Positions 50,851 to 63,409 of a DNA stretch of 64,000 nucleotides are shown here, piece by piece. The position numbers and the translations under genes are program-made. Position 1 is the first letter of the stretch; each line of letters starts with the position of its first letter. Source of the DNA: Osmia lignaria lignaria. Taxonomy: Eukaryota > Arthropoda > Insecta > Hymenoptera > Megachilidae. The notes beneath the pieces were generated by a model. The model was not told where the DNA came from and did no database searches. It saw only the letters and a program-made list of their open reading frames with translations. Location of the stretch: NCBI RefSeq assembly GCF_051020975.1, contig NW_027478168.1, forward strand, positions 10,974,001 to 11,038,000. The letters run 5' to 3'.

Positions 50851-52138
50851 TTGCAGATTTATCTCAGGGGAAGGGGCCTGACGGACATATTTCGAGATAT
50901 TTCTTCTTCTTGTTGTTCTTCTTCTGCACAGCTAAGCTGGAAGTGGCATTTGCGGCTCGCACTAGTGCAGAGTTATCTCAAAGAAAGGGGCCACGGTGTT
51001 TCTGTATCTCTATTATGTTGGTGCGGCTTTGGAACTTTTACATATCTCGATATATCTCGAAAACTACGCTTCTCACCAAAAAATATCATAGAACATAAAT
51101 TGTACGAAACATAATTCTCTACAAAAAAGGTCTCTTAACATTTTGCCATAGCTCGCTTCGTTTCCGAGATATTTGCAGATATATCTCAAGGGAAGGGGCC
51201 TGACGGACATATTTCGAGATATTTCTTCTTCTTGTTGTTCTTCTTCTGCACAGCTAAGCTGGAAGTGGCATTTACAGCTCGCAATAGTGCAGAGTTATCT
51301 CAAAGAAAGGGGCCAGGGTGTTTCTGTATCTCTATTATGTTGGTGCGGCTTCGGAACTTTTAAGTATCTTGATATATCTCGAGAACTACGCATCTGATCA
51401 AAAAATATCATAGAACATAAAAAGTAGGAAACTTAATTCTCTACAAAAAAGGTCTCTTAACATTTTGCCATAGCTCGCTTCGTTCCCGAGATATTTGCAG
51501 ATATATCTCAAGGGAATGGGCCTAACGGACATATTTCGAGATATTTCTTCTTCTTGTTGTTCTTCTTCTGCACAGCTAAACTGGAAGTGGCATTTGCAGC
51601 TCGCAATAGTGCAGAGTTATCTCAAAGAAAGGGGCCACGGTGTTTCTGTATCTCTATTATGTTGGTGCGGCTTCGGAACTTTTAAATATCTTGATATATC
51701 TCGAGAACTACGCATCTGATCAAAAAATATCATAGAACATAAAAAGTAGGAAACTTAATTCTCTACAAAAAAGGTCTCTTAACATTTTGCCATAGCTCGC
51801 TTCGTTTCCGAGATATTTGCAGATTTATCTCAGGGGAAGGGGCCTGACGGACATATTTCGAGATATTTCTTCTTCTTGTTGTTCTTCTTCTGCACAGCTA
51901 AGCTGGAAGTGGCATTTGCGGCTCGCACTAGTGCAGAGTTATCTCAAAGAAAGGGGCCACGGTGTTTCTGTATCTCTATTATGTTGGTGCGGCTTTGGAA
52001 CTTTTAAATATCTCGATATATCTCGAAAACTACGCTTCTCACCAAAAAATATCATAGAACATAAATTGTACGAAACATAATTCTCTACAAAAAAGGTCTC
52101 TTAACATTTTGCCATAGCTCGCTTCGTTTCCGAGATAT

Positions 52139-52782
52139 TTGCAGATATATCTCAAGGGAAGGGGCCTGACGGACATATTTCGAGATATTTCTTCTTCTTG
52201 TTGTTCTTCTTCTGCACAGCTAAGCTGGAAGTGGCATTTGCGGCACGCAATAGTGCAGAGTTATCTCAAAGAAAGGGGCCACGGTGTTTCTGTATCTCTA
52301 TTATGTTGGTGCGGCTTCGGAACTTTTAAATATCTAGATATATCTCGAGAACTACGCATCAGATCAAAAAATATCAATGAACATAAAAAGTAGGAAACTT
52401 AATTCTCTACAAAAAAGGTCTGTTAACATTTTGCCATAGCTTTCTTCGTTTCCGACATATTTGCAGATTTATCTCAAGGGAAGGGGCCTGACGGACATAT
52501 TTCGAGATATTTCTTCTTCTTGATGTTCTTCTTCTGCACAGCTAAGCTGGAAGTGGCATATGCAGCTCGCAATAGTGCAGAGTTATCTCAAAGAAAGGGG
52601 CCACGGTGTTTCTGTATCTCTATTATGTTGGTGCGGCTTCGGAACTTTTAAATATCTTGATATATCTCGAGAACTACGCATCAGATCAAAAAATATCAAT
52701 GAACATAAAAAGTAGGAAACTTAATTCTCTACAAAAAAGGTCTCTTAACCTTTTTGCCATAGCTCTCTTCGTTTCCGAGATA
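52139..52782 (+). repeat. Displaced copy of 50210-50850
   Basis: Shares GCGGCACGC, ATATCTAGATATATC, GGTCTGTTAAC and GTGGCATATGC with 50210-50850. The displacement is six monomers less the 3-bp deletion. Private changes at the border of its two units are AGCTTTCTTCG and CCGACATATTTG. Confidence 0.82.
52749..52755 (+). other. 1-bp insertion in a monomer
   Basis: The sequence is CTTAACCTTTTTGCC where other units have CTTAACATTTTGCC: one base is added, either a T plus an A-to-C change or an A replaced by CT. It restores one base of register; the next unit starts at 53106. It also lets two frames join into an open stretch of 122 codons (52606-52974), which I regard as accidental. Confidence 0.9.
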
Positions 52783-54393
52783 TTTGCAGATTTATCTCAA
52801 GGGAAGGGGCCTGACGGACATATTTCGAGATATTTCTTCTTCTTGATGTTCTTCTTCTGCACAGCTAAGCTGGAAGTGGCATTTGCAGCTCGCAATAGTG
52901 CAGAGTTATCTCAAAGAAAGGGGCCACGGTGTTTCTGTATCTCTATTATGTTGGTGCCGCTTCGGAACTTTTAAATATCTTGATATATCTCGAGAACTAC
53001 GGATCTGATCAAAAAATATCATAGAACATAAAACGTAGGAAACTTAATTCTCTACAAAAAAGGTCTCTCAACATTTTGCCATAGCTTGCTTCGTTTCCGA
53101 GATATTTGCAGATTTATCTCAAGGGAAGGGGCCTGACGGACATATTTCGAGATATTTCTTCTTCTTGTTGTTCTTCTTCTGCACAGCTAAGCTGGAAGTG
53201 GCATTTGCGGCTCGCACTAGTGCAGAGTTATCTCAAAGAAAGGGGCCACGGTGTTTCTGTATCTCTATTATGTTGGTGCGGCTTTGGAACTTTTAAATAT
53301 CTCGATATATCTCGAAAACTACGCTTCTCACCAAAAAATATCATAGAACATAAATTGTAGGAAACATAATTCTCTACAAAAAAGGTCTCTAAACAGTTTG
53401 CCATAGCTCGCTTCGTTTCCGAGATATTTGCAGATATATCTCAAGGGAAGGGGCCTGACGGACATATTTCGAGATATGTCTTCTTCTTGTTGTTCTTCTT
53501 CTGCACAGCTACGCTGGAAGTGGCATTTCCAGCTCGCAATAGTGCAGAGTTATTTCAAAGAAAGGGGCCACGGTGTTTCTGTATCTCTATTATGTTGGTG
53601 CGGCTTCGGAACTTTTAAATATCTTGATATATCTCGAGAACTACGCATCTGATCAAAAAATATCATAGAACATAAAAAGTAGGAAACTTAATTCTCTACA
53701 AAAAAGGTCTCTTAACATTTTGCCATAGCTCGCTTCGTTTCCGAGATATTTGCAGATTTATCTCAAGGGAAGGGGCCTGACGGACATATTTCGAGATATT
53801 TCTTCTTCTTGTTGTTCTTCTTCTGCACAGCTAAGCTGGAAGTGGCATTTGCGGCTCGCACTAGTGCAGAGTTATCTCAAAGAAAGGGGCCACGGTGTTT
53901 CTGTATCTCTATTATGTTGGTGCGGCTTCGGAACTTTTAAATATCTTGATATATCTCGAGAACTACGCATCTGATCAAAAAATATCATAGAACATAAAAC
54001 GTAGGAAACTTAATTCTCTACAAAAAAGGTCTCTCAACATTTTGCCATAGCTCGCTTCGTTTCCGAGATATTTGCAGATTTATCTCAAGGGAAGGGGCCT
54101 GACGGACATATTTCGAGATATTTCTTCTTCTTGTTGTTCTTCTTCTGCACAGCTAAGCTGGAAGTGGCATTTGCGGCTCGCAATAGTGCAGAGTTATCTC
54201 AAAGAAAGGGGCCACGGTGTTTCTGTATCTCTATTATGTTGGTGCGGCTTCGGAACTTTTAAATATCTTGATATATCTCGAGAACTACGCATCTGATCAA
54301 AAAATATCATAGAACATAAAAAGTAGGAAACTTAATTCTCCACAAAAAAGGTCTCTTAACATTTTGCCATAGCTCGCTTCGTTTCCGAGATAT

Positions 54394-55359
54394 TTGCAGA
54401 TTTATCTCAAGGGAAGGGGCCTAACGGACATATTTCGAGATATTTCTTCTTCTTGTTGTTCTTCTTCTGCACAGCTAAACTGGAAGTGGCATTTCCAGCT
54501 CGCAATAGTGCAGAGTTATCTCAAAGAGAGGGGCCACGGTGTTTCTGTATCTCTATTATGTTGGTGCGGCTTCGGAACTTTTAAATATCTTGATATATCT
54601 CGAGAACTACGCATCTGATCAAAAAATATCATAGAACATAAAAAGTAGGAAACTTAATTCTCTACAAAAAAGGTCTCCTAACATTTTGCCATAGCTCGCT
54701 TGGTTTCCGAGATATTTGCAGATTTATCTCAAGGGAAGGGGCCTGACGGACATATTTCGAGATATTTCTTCTTCTTGTTGTTCTTCTTCTGCACAGCTAA
54801 GCTGGAAGTGGCATTTGCGGCTCGCACTAGTGCAGAGTTATCTCAAAGAAAGGGGCCACGGTGTTTCTGTATCCCTATTATGTTGGTGCGGCTTCGGAAC
54901 TTTTAAATATCTCGATATATCTCGAAAACTACGCTTCTGATCAAAAAATATCATAGAACATAAATTGTAGGAAACATAATTCTCTACAAAAAACGTCTCT
55001 TAACATTTTGCCATAGCTCGCTTCGTTTCCGAGATATTTGCAGATTCAGCTCAAAGGAACTGGCCTGACGGACATATTTCGAGATATTTCTTCTTCTTGT
55101 TGTTCTTCCTCTGCACAGCTAAGCTGGAAGTGGCATTTGCAGCTCGCAATAGTGCAGAGTTATCTGTAAGAAAGAGGCCACGGTGTTTCTGTATCTCTAT
55201 TATGTTGGTGCGGCTTCGGAACTTTTAAATATCTTGATATATCTCGAGAACTACGCATCTGATCAAAAAATATCATAGAACATAAAAAGTAGGAAACTTA
55301 ATTCTCTACAAAAAAGGTCTCTTAACATTTTACCATAGCTCGCTTCGTTTCCGAGATAT
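54394..55359 (+). repeat. Three-unit segment, copy at 56004
   Basis: Order: TAAACTGG with TTTCCAGC and AAAGAGAGGGG; GCGGCTC with GTATCCCTATT; CAGCTCAAAGGAACTGG with ATCTGTAAG. A similar trio stands at 56004-56969, five monomers on, with ATCTGTGAG in the last unit. Both ATCTGTAAG and ATCTGTGAG put a stop in the recurrent frame. Confidence 0.75.
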
Positions 55360-56003
55360 TTGCAGATTTATGTCAAGGGAAGGGGCCTGACGGACATATT
55401 TCGAGATATTTCTTCTTCTTGTTGTTCTTCTTCTGCACAGCTAAGCTGGAAGTGGCATTTGCGGCTCGCACTAGTGCAGAGTTATCTCAAAGAAAGGGGC
55501 CACGGTGTTTCTGTATCTCTATTATGTTGGCGCGGTTTCGGAACTTTTAAATATCTCGATATATCTCGAAAACTACGCTTCTGATCAAAAAATATCATAG
55601 AACATAAATTGTAGGAAACATAATTCTCTACAAAAAAGGTCTCTTAACATTTTGCCATAGCTCGCTTCGTTTCCGAGATATTTGCAGATTTATCTCAAGG
55701 GAAGGGGCCTGACGGACATATTTCGAGATATTTCTTCTTCTTGTTGTTCTTCTTCTGCACAGCTAAGCTGGAAGTGGCATTGGCGGCTCGCACTAGTGCA
55801 GAGTTATCTCAAAGAAAGGGGCCACGGTGTTTCTGTATCTCTATTATGTTGGTGAGGCTTTGGAACTTTTAAATATCTCGATATATCTCGAAAACTACGC
55901 TTCTGATCAAAAAATATCATAGAACATAAAAAGTAGGAAACTTAATTCTCTCCAAAAAAGGTCTCTTAACATTTTGCCATAGCTCGCTTCGTTTCCGAGA
56001 TAT

Positions 56004-56969
56004 TTGCAGATTTATCTCAAGGGAAGGGGCCTGACGGACATATTTCGAGATATTTCTTCTTCTTGTTGTTCTTCTTCTGCACAGCTAAACTGGAAGTGGC
56101 ATTTCCAGCTCGCAATAGTGCAGAGTTATCTCAAAGAGAGGGGCCACGGTGTTTCTGTATCTCTATTATGTTGGTGCGGCTTCGGAACTTTGAAATATCT
56201 TGATATATCTCGAGAACTACGCATCTGATCAAAAAATATCATAGAACATAAAAAGTAGGAAACTTAATTCTCTACAAAAAAGGTCTCTTAACATTTTGCC
56301 ATAGCTCGCTTCGTTTCCGAGATATTTGCAGATTTATCTCAAGGGAAGGGGCCTGACGGACATATTTCGAGATATTTCTTCTTCTTGTTGTTCTTCTTCT
56401 GCACAGCTAAGCTGGAAGTGGCATTTGCGGCTCGCACTAGTGCAGAGTTATCTCAAAGAAAGGGGCCACGATGTTTCTGTATCCCTATTATGTTGGTGCG
56501 GCTTCGGAACTTTTAAATATCTCGATATATCTCGAAAACTACGCTTCTGATCAAAAAATATCATAGAACATAAATTGTAGGAAACATAATTCTCTACAAA
56601 AAACGTCTCTTAACATTTTGCCATAGCTCGCTTCGTTTCCGAGATATTTGCAGATTCAGCTCAAAGGAACTGGCCTGACGGACATATTTCGAGATATTTC
56701 TTCTTCTTGTTGTTCTTCCTCTGCACAGCTAAGCTGGAAGTGGCATTTGCAGCTCGCAATAGTGCAGAGTTATCTGTGAGAAAGGGGCCACGGTGTATCT
56801 GTATCTCTATTATGTTGGTGCGGCTTCGGAACTTTTAAATATCTTGATATATCTCGAGAACTACGCATCTGATCAAAAAATATCATAGAACATAAAAAGT
56901 AGGAAACTTAATTCTCTACAAAAAAGGTCTCTCAACATTTTGCCATAGCTCGCTTCGTTTCCGAGATAT
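56004..56969 (+). repeat. Displaced copy of 54394-55359
   Basis: Same trio of marked units as 54394-55359, displaced 1610 bp. Private changes: ACTTTGAAATATC in the first unit, CCACGATG in the second, ATCTGTGAG and GTGTATCTG in the third. Confidence 0.75.
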
Positions 56970-57613
56970 TTGCAGATTTATCTCAAGGGAAGGGGCCTGA
57001 CGGACATATTTCGAGATATTTCTTCTTCTTGTTGTTCTTCTTCTGCACAGCTAAGCTGGAAGTGGCATTTGCGGCTCGCACTAGTGCAGAGTTATCTCAA
57101 AGAAAGGGGCCACGGTGTTTCTGTATCCCTATTATGTTGGTGCGGCTTCGGAACTTTTAAATATCTCGATATATCTCGAAAACTACGCTTCTGATCAAAA
57201 AATATCATAGAACATAAATTGTAGGAAACATAATTCTCTACAAAAAACGTCTCTTAACATTTTGCCATAGCTCGCTTCGTTTCCGAGATATTTGCAGATT
57301 CAGCTCAAAGGAACTGGCCTGACGGACATATTTCGAGATATTTCTTCTTCTTGTTGTTCTTCCTCTGCACAGCTAAGCTGGAAGTGGCATTTGCGGCTCG
57401 CACTAGTGCAGAGTTATCTCAAAGAAAGGGGCCAGGGTGTTTCTGTATCTCTATTATGTTGGTGCGGCTTCGGAACTTTTAAATATCTCGATATATCTCG
57501 AAAACTACGCTTCTGATCAAAAAATATCATAGAACATAAATTGTAGGAAACATAATTCTCTACAAAAAAGGTCTCTTAACATTTTGCCATAGCTCGCTTC
57601 GTTTCCGAGATAT

Positions 57614-58901
57614 TTGCTGATTTATCTCAAGGGAAGGGGCCTACCGGACATATTTCGAGATATTTCTTCTTCTTGTTGTTCTTCTTCTGCACAGCTAAAC
57701 TGGAAGTGGCATTTCCAGCTCGCAATAGTGCAGACTTATCTCAAAGAGAGGGGCCACGGTGTTTCTGTATCTCTATTATGTTGGTGCGGCTTCGGAACTT
57801 TTAAATATCTTGATATATCTCGAGAGCTACGCGTCTGATCAAAAAATATCATAGAACATAAAAAGTAGGAAACATAATTCTCTACAAAAAAGGTCTCTTA
57901 ACATTTTGCCATAGCTCGCTTCGTTTCCGAGATATTTGCAGATATATCTCAAGGGAAGTGGCCTGACGGACATATTTCGAGATATTTCTTCTTCTTGTTG
58001 TTCTTCTGCTGCACAGCTAAGCTGGAAGTGGCATTTGCGGCTCGCACTAGTGCAGAGTTATCTCAAAGAAAGGGGCCACGGTGTTTCTGTATCTCTATTA
58101 TGTTGGTGCGGCTTCGGAACTTTTAAATATCTTGATATATCTCGAGAACTACGCATCTGATCAGAAAATATCATAGAAGATAAAAAGTAGGAAACTTAAT
58201 TCTCTACAAAAAAGGTCTCTTAACATTTTGCCATAGATCGCTTCGTTTCCGAGATATTTGCAGATTCATCTCAAAGGAACTGGCCTGACGGACATATTTC
58301 GAGATATCTCTTCTTCTTGTTGTTCTTCCTCTGCACAGCTAAGCTGGAAGTGGCATTTGCAGCTCGCAATAGTGCAGAGTTATCTCAAAGAAAGGGGCCA
58401 CGGTGTTTCTGTATCTCTATTATGTTGGTGCGGCTTCGGAACTTTTAAATATCTCGATATATCTCGAAAACTACGCTTCTGATCAAAAAATATCATAGAA
58501 CATAAATTGTAGGAAACATAATTCTCTACAAAAAAGGTCTCTTAACATTTTGCCATAGCTCGCTTCGTTTCCGAGATATTTGCAGATTTATCTCAAGGGA
58601 AGGGGCCTAACGGACATATTTAGAGATATTTCTTCTTCTTGTTGTTCTTCTTCTGCACAGCTAAACTGGAAGTGGCATTTCCAGCTCGCAATAGTGCAGA
58701 GTTATCTCAAAGAGAGGGGCCACGGTGTTTCTGTATCTCTATTATGTTGGTGCGGCTTCGGAACTTTTAAATATCTTGATATATCTCGAGAACTACGCAT
58801 CTGATCAAAAAATATCATAGAACATAAAAAGTAGGAAACTTAATTCTCTACAAAAAAGGTCTCTTAACATTTTACCATAGCTCGCTTCGTTTCCGAGATA
58901 T
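57614..58901 (+). repeat. Four-unit segment with displaced partial copies
   Basis: Units: CCTACCGG with TAAACTGG and GAGAGCTACGCG; AAGTGGCC with TTCTGCTGCAC and CAGAAAATATC; GATATCTCTTC; and ATTTAGAGATATT with TAAACTGG. The first two return at 60512-61155, nine monomers on. The last two return at 62766-63409, fourteen monomers on. Parts of one block were thus copied to two places. Confidence 0.78.
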
Positions 58902-59867
58902 TTGCAGATTTATCTCAAGGGAAGGGGCCTGACGGACATATTTCGAGATATTTCTTCGTCTTGTTGTTCTTCTTCTGCACAGCTAAGCTGGAAGTGGCAT
59001 TTGCGGCTCGCACTAGTGCAGAGTTATCTCAAAGAAAGGGGCCACGGTGTTTCTGTATCTCTATTATGTTGGTGCGGCTTCGGAACTTTTAAATATCTCG
59101 ATATATCTCGAAAACTACGCTTCTGATCAAAAAATATCATAGAACATAAATTGTAGGAAACATAATTCTCTACAAAAAAGGTCTCTTAACATTTTGCCAT
59201 AGCTCGCTTCGTTTCCGAGATATTTGCAGATTTATCTCAAGGGAAGGGGCCTGACGGACATATTTCGAGATATTTCTTCTTCTTGTTGTTCTTCTTCTGC
59301 ACAGCTAAACTGGAAGTGGCATTTCCAGCTCGCAATAGTGCAGAGTTATCTCAAAGAAAGGGGCCACGGTGTTTCTGTATCTCTATTATGTTGGTGCGGC
59401 TTTGGAACTTTTAAATATCTCGATATATCTCGAAAACTACGCTTCTGATCAAAAAATATCATAGAACATAAATTGTAGGAAACATAATTCTCTACAAAAA
59501 AGGTCTCTTAACATTTTGCCATAGCTCGCTTCGTTTCCGAGATATTTGCAGATTTATCTCAAGGGAAGGGCCCTACCGGACATATTTCGAGATATTTCTT
59601 CTTCTTGTTGTTCTTCTTCTGCACAGCTAAACTGGAAGTGGCATTTCCAGCTCGCAATAGTGCAGAGTTATCTCAAAGAGAGGGGCCACGGTGTTTCTGT
59701 ATCTCTATTATGTTGGTGCGGCTTCGGAACTTTTAAATATCTTGATATATCTCGAGAGCTACGCGTCTGATCAAAAAATATCATAGAACATAAAAAGTAG
59801 GAAACATAATTCTCTACAAAAAAGGTCTCTTAACATTTTACCATAGCTCGCTTCGTTTCCGAGATAT
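58902..59867 (+). repeat. 966-bp trimer, first of a tandem pair
   Basis: Order: TTCTTCGTCTTG unit preceded by TTTTACCATAG; TAAACTGG unit with GCGGCTTTGG; CCTACCGG unit with GAGAGCTACGCG. The next 966 bases repeat all three. The only differences I noticed are GGGCCCTACC here against GGGGCCTACC, and one base near the end of the third unit. Confidence 0.87.
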
Positions 59868-60833
59868 TTGCAGATTTATCTCAAGGGAAGGGGCCTGACG
59901 GACATATTTCGAGATATTTCTTCGTCTTGTTGTTCTTCTTCTGCACAGCTAAGCTGGAAGTGGCATTTGCGGCTCGCACTAGTGCAGAGTTATCTCAAAG
60001 AAAGGGGCCACGGTGTTTCTGTATCTCTATTATGTTGGTGCGGCTTCGGAACTTTTAAATATCTCGATATATCTCGAAAACTACGCTTCTGATCAAAAAA
60101 TATCATAGAACATAAATTGTAGGAAACATAATTCTCTACAAAAAAGGTCTCTTAACATTTTGCCATAGCTCGCTTCGTTTCCGAGATATTTGCAGATTTA
60201 TCTCAAGGGAAGGGGCCTGACGGACATATTTCGAGATATTTCTTCTTCTTGTTGTTCTTCTTCTGCACAGCTAAACTGGAAGTGGCATTTCCAGCTCGCA
60301 ATAGTGCAGAGTTATCTCAAAGAAAGGGGCCACGGTGTTTCTGTATCTCTATTATGTTGGTGCGGCTTTGGAACTTTTAAATATCTCGATATATCTCGAA
60401 AACTACGCTTCTGATCAAAAAATATCATAGAACATAAATTGTAGGAAACATAATTCTCTACAAAAAAGGTCTCTTAACATTTTGCCATAGCTCGCTTCGT
60501 TTCCGAGATATTTGCAGATTTATCTCAAGGGAAGGGGCCTACCGGACATATTTCGAGATATTTCTTCTTCTTGTTGTTCTTCTTCTGCACAGCTAAACTG
60601 GAAGTGGCATTTCCAGCTCGCAATAGTGCAGAGTTATCTCAAAGAGAGGGGCCACGGTGTTTCTGTATCTCTATTATGTTGGTGCGGCTTCGGAACTTTT
60701 AAATATCTTGATATATCTCGAGAGCTACGCGTCTGATCATAAAATATCATAGAACATAAAAAGTAGGAAACATAATTCTCTACAAAAAAGGTCTCTTAAC
60801 ATTTTGCCATAGCTCGCTTCGTTTCCGAGATAT
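59868..60833 (+). repeat. 966-bp trimer, second of a tandem pair
   Basis: Tandem copy of 58902-59867 with the same TTTTACCATAG border and TTCTTCGTCTTG marker. It ends with GATCATAAAATATC, where the first copy has GATCAAAAAATATC. It runs straight into the AAGTGGCC / TTCTGCTGCAC unit, as the CCTACCGG unit does at 57614. Confidence 0.87.
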
Positions 60834-61155
60834 TTGCAGATTTATCTCAAGGGAAGTGGCCTGACGGACATATTTCGAGATATTTCTTCTTCTTGTTGTT
60901 CTTCTGCTGCACAGCTAAGCTGGAAGTGGCATTTGCGGCTCGCACTAGTGCAGAGTTATCTCAAAGAAAGGGGCCACGGTGTTTCTGTATCTCTATTATG
61001 TTGGTGCGGCTTCGGAACTTTTAAATATCTTGATATATCTCGAGAACTACGCATCTGATCAGAAAATATCATAGAAGATAAAAAGTAGGAAACTTAATTC
61101 TCTACAAAAAAGGTCTCTTAACATTTTGCCATAGCTCGCTTCGTTTCCGAGATAT
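60512..61155 (+). repeat. Displaced copy of 57614-58257
   Basis: CCTACCGG unit followed by the AAGTGGCC, TTCTGCTGCAC, CAGAAAATATC and GAAGATAAAAAG unit, as at 57614-58257. The first unit overlaps the second 966-bp trimer, so two duplication events of different size share this monomer. Confidence 0.78.
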
Positions 61156-62765
61156 TTGCAGATTCAGCTCAAAGGAACTGGCCTGACGGACATATTTCGA
61201 GATATTTCTTCTTCTTGTTGTTCTTCTTCTGCACAGCTAAGCTGGAAGTGGCATTTGCGGCTCGCACTAGTGCAGAGTTATCTCAAAGAAAGGGGCCACG
61301 GTGTTTCTGTATCTCTATTATGTTGGTGCGGCTTTGGAACTTTTAAATATCTCGATATATCTCGAAAACTACGCTTCTGATCAAAAAATATCATAGAACA
61401 TCAATTGTAGGAAACATAATTCTCTACAAAAAAGGTCTCTTAACATTTTGCCATAGCTCGCTTCGTTTCCGAGATATTTGCAGATATATCTCAAGGGAAG
61501 GGGCCTGACGGACATATTTCGAGATATTTCTTCTTCTTGTTGTTCTTCTCCTGCACAGCTAAGCTGGAAGTGGCATTTACAGCTCGCAATACTGCAGAGT
61601 TATCTCAAAGAAAGGGGCCACGGTGTTTCTGTATCTCTATTATGTTGGTGCGGCTTCGGAACTTTTAAATATCTTGATATATCTCGAGAACTACGCATCT
61701 GATCAAAAAATATCATAGAACATAAAAAGTAGGAAACTTAATTCTCTACAAAAAAGGTCTCTTAACATTTTACCATAGCTCGCTTCGTTTCCGAGATATT
61801 TGCAGATTTATGTCAAGGGAAGGGGCCTGACGGACATATTTCGAGATATTTCTTCTTCTTGTTGTTCTTCTTCTGCACAGCTAAGCTGGAAGTGGCATTT
61901 GCGGCTCGCACTAGTGCAGAGTTATCTCAAAGAAAGGGGCCACGGTGTTTCTGTATCTCTATTATGTTGGTGCGGTTTCGGAACTTTTAAATATCTCGAT
62001 ATATCTCGAAAACTACGCTTCTGATCAAAAAATATCATAGAACATAAATTGTAGGCAACATAATTCTCTACAAAAAAGGTTTCTTAACATTTTACCATAG
62101 CTCGCTTCGTTTCCGAGATATTTGCAGATTTATCTCAAGGGAAGGGGCCTGACGGACATATTTCGAGATATTTCTTCTTCTTGTTGTTCTTCTTCTGCAC
62201 AGCTAAGCTGGAAGTGGCATTTGCGGCTCGCACTAGTGCAGAGTTATCTCAAAGAAAGGGGCCACGGTGTTTCTGTATCTCTATTATGTTGGTGCGGCTT
62301 CGGAACTTTTAAATATCTCGATATATCTCGAAAACTACGCTTCTGATCAAAAAATATCATAGAACATAAATTGTAGGAAACATAATTCTCTACAAAAAAG
62401 GTCTCTTAACATTTTGCCATAGCTCGCTTCGTTTCCGAGATATTTGCAGATTTATCTCAAGGGAAGGGGCCTGACGGACATATTTCGAGATATTTCTTCT
62501 TCTTGTTGTTCTTCTTCTGCACAGCTAAACTGGAAGTGGCATTTCCAGCTCGCAATAGTGCAGAGTTATCTCAAAGAGAGGGGCCACGGTGTTTCTGTAT
62601 CTCTATTATGTTGGTGCGGCTTCGGAACTTTTAAATATCTTGATATATCTCGAGAACCACGCATCTGATCAAAAAATATCATAGAAGATAAAAAGTAGGA
62701 AACTTAATTCTCTACAAAAAAGGTCTCTTAACATTTTGCCATAGCTCGCTTCGTTTCCGAGATAT

Positions 62766-63409
62766 TTGCAGATTCAGCTCAAAGGAACTGGCCTGACGGA
62801 CATATTTCGAGATATCTCTTCTTCTTGTTGTTCTTCCTCTGCACAGCTAAGCTGGAAGTGGCATTTGCAGCTCGCAATAGTGCAGAGTTATCTCAAAGAA
62901 AGGGGCCACGGTGTTTCTGTATCTCTATTATGTTGGTGCGGCTTCGGAACTTTTAAATATCTCGATATATCTCGAAAACTACGCTTCTGATCAAAAAATA
63001 TCATAGAACATAAATTGTAGGAAACATAATTCTCTACAAAAAAGGTCTCTTAACATTTTGCCATAGCTCGCTTCGTTTCCGAGATATTTGCAGATTTATC
63101 TCAAGGGAAGGGGCCTAACGGACATATTTAGAGATATTTCTTCTTCTTGTTGTTCTTCTTCTGCACAGCTAAACTGGAAGTGGCATTTCCAGCTCGCAAT
63201 AGTGCAGAGTTATCTCAAAGAGAGGGGCCACGGTGTTTCTGTATCTCTATTATGTTGGTGCGGCTTCGGAACTTTTAAATATCTTGATATATCTCGAGAA
63301 CTACGCATCTGATCAAAAAATATCATAGAACATAAAAAGTAGGAAACTTCATTCTCTACAAAAAAGGTTTCTTAACATTTTACCATAGCTCGCTTCGTTT
63401 CCGAGATAT
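62766..63409 (+). repeat. Displaced copy of 58258-58901
   Basis: GATATCTCTTC unit followed by the ATTTAGAGATATT and AAAGAGAGGGG unit, as at 58258-58901. The first unit begins TCAGCTC here and TCATCTC in the other copy. The right border reads GAAACTTCATTC and AAAGGTTTCTTAAC. Confidence 0.78.

Larger units (their letters stand above)
45702..53427 (+). repeat. Zone of TGA-bearing and CTCACCAAA-type monomers
   Basis: Two unusual types recur here. Type one has CTTGATGTTC (TGA at codon 21 of the recurrent frame), in units 46024, 46346, 46990, 48278, 50532, 52461 and about 52783. Type two has GCGGCTTTGG with TCTCACCAAAAAA or TCTCACTAAAAAA, in units 47312, 48600, 50851, 51817 and 53106; loss of the TGA of TGATCA lengthens the frame to 84-87 codons. 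Most type-two units also have TTGTACGAAAC. Units with CATCAGATC and ATCAATGAAC form a third local group. Two of the array's four indels lie here. Confidence 0.8.
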
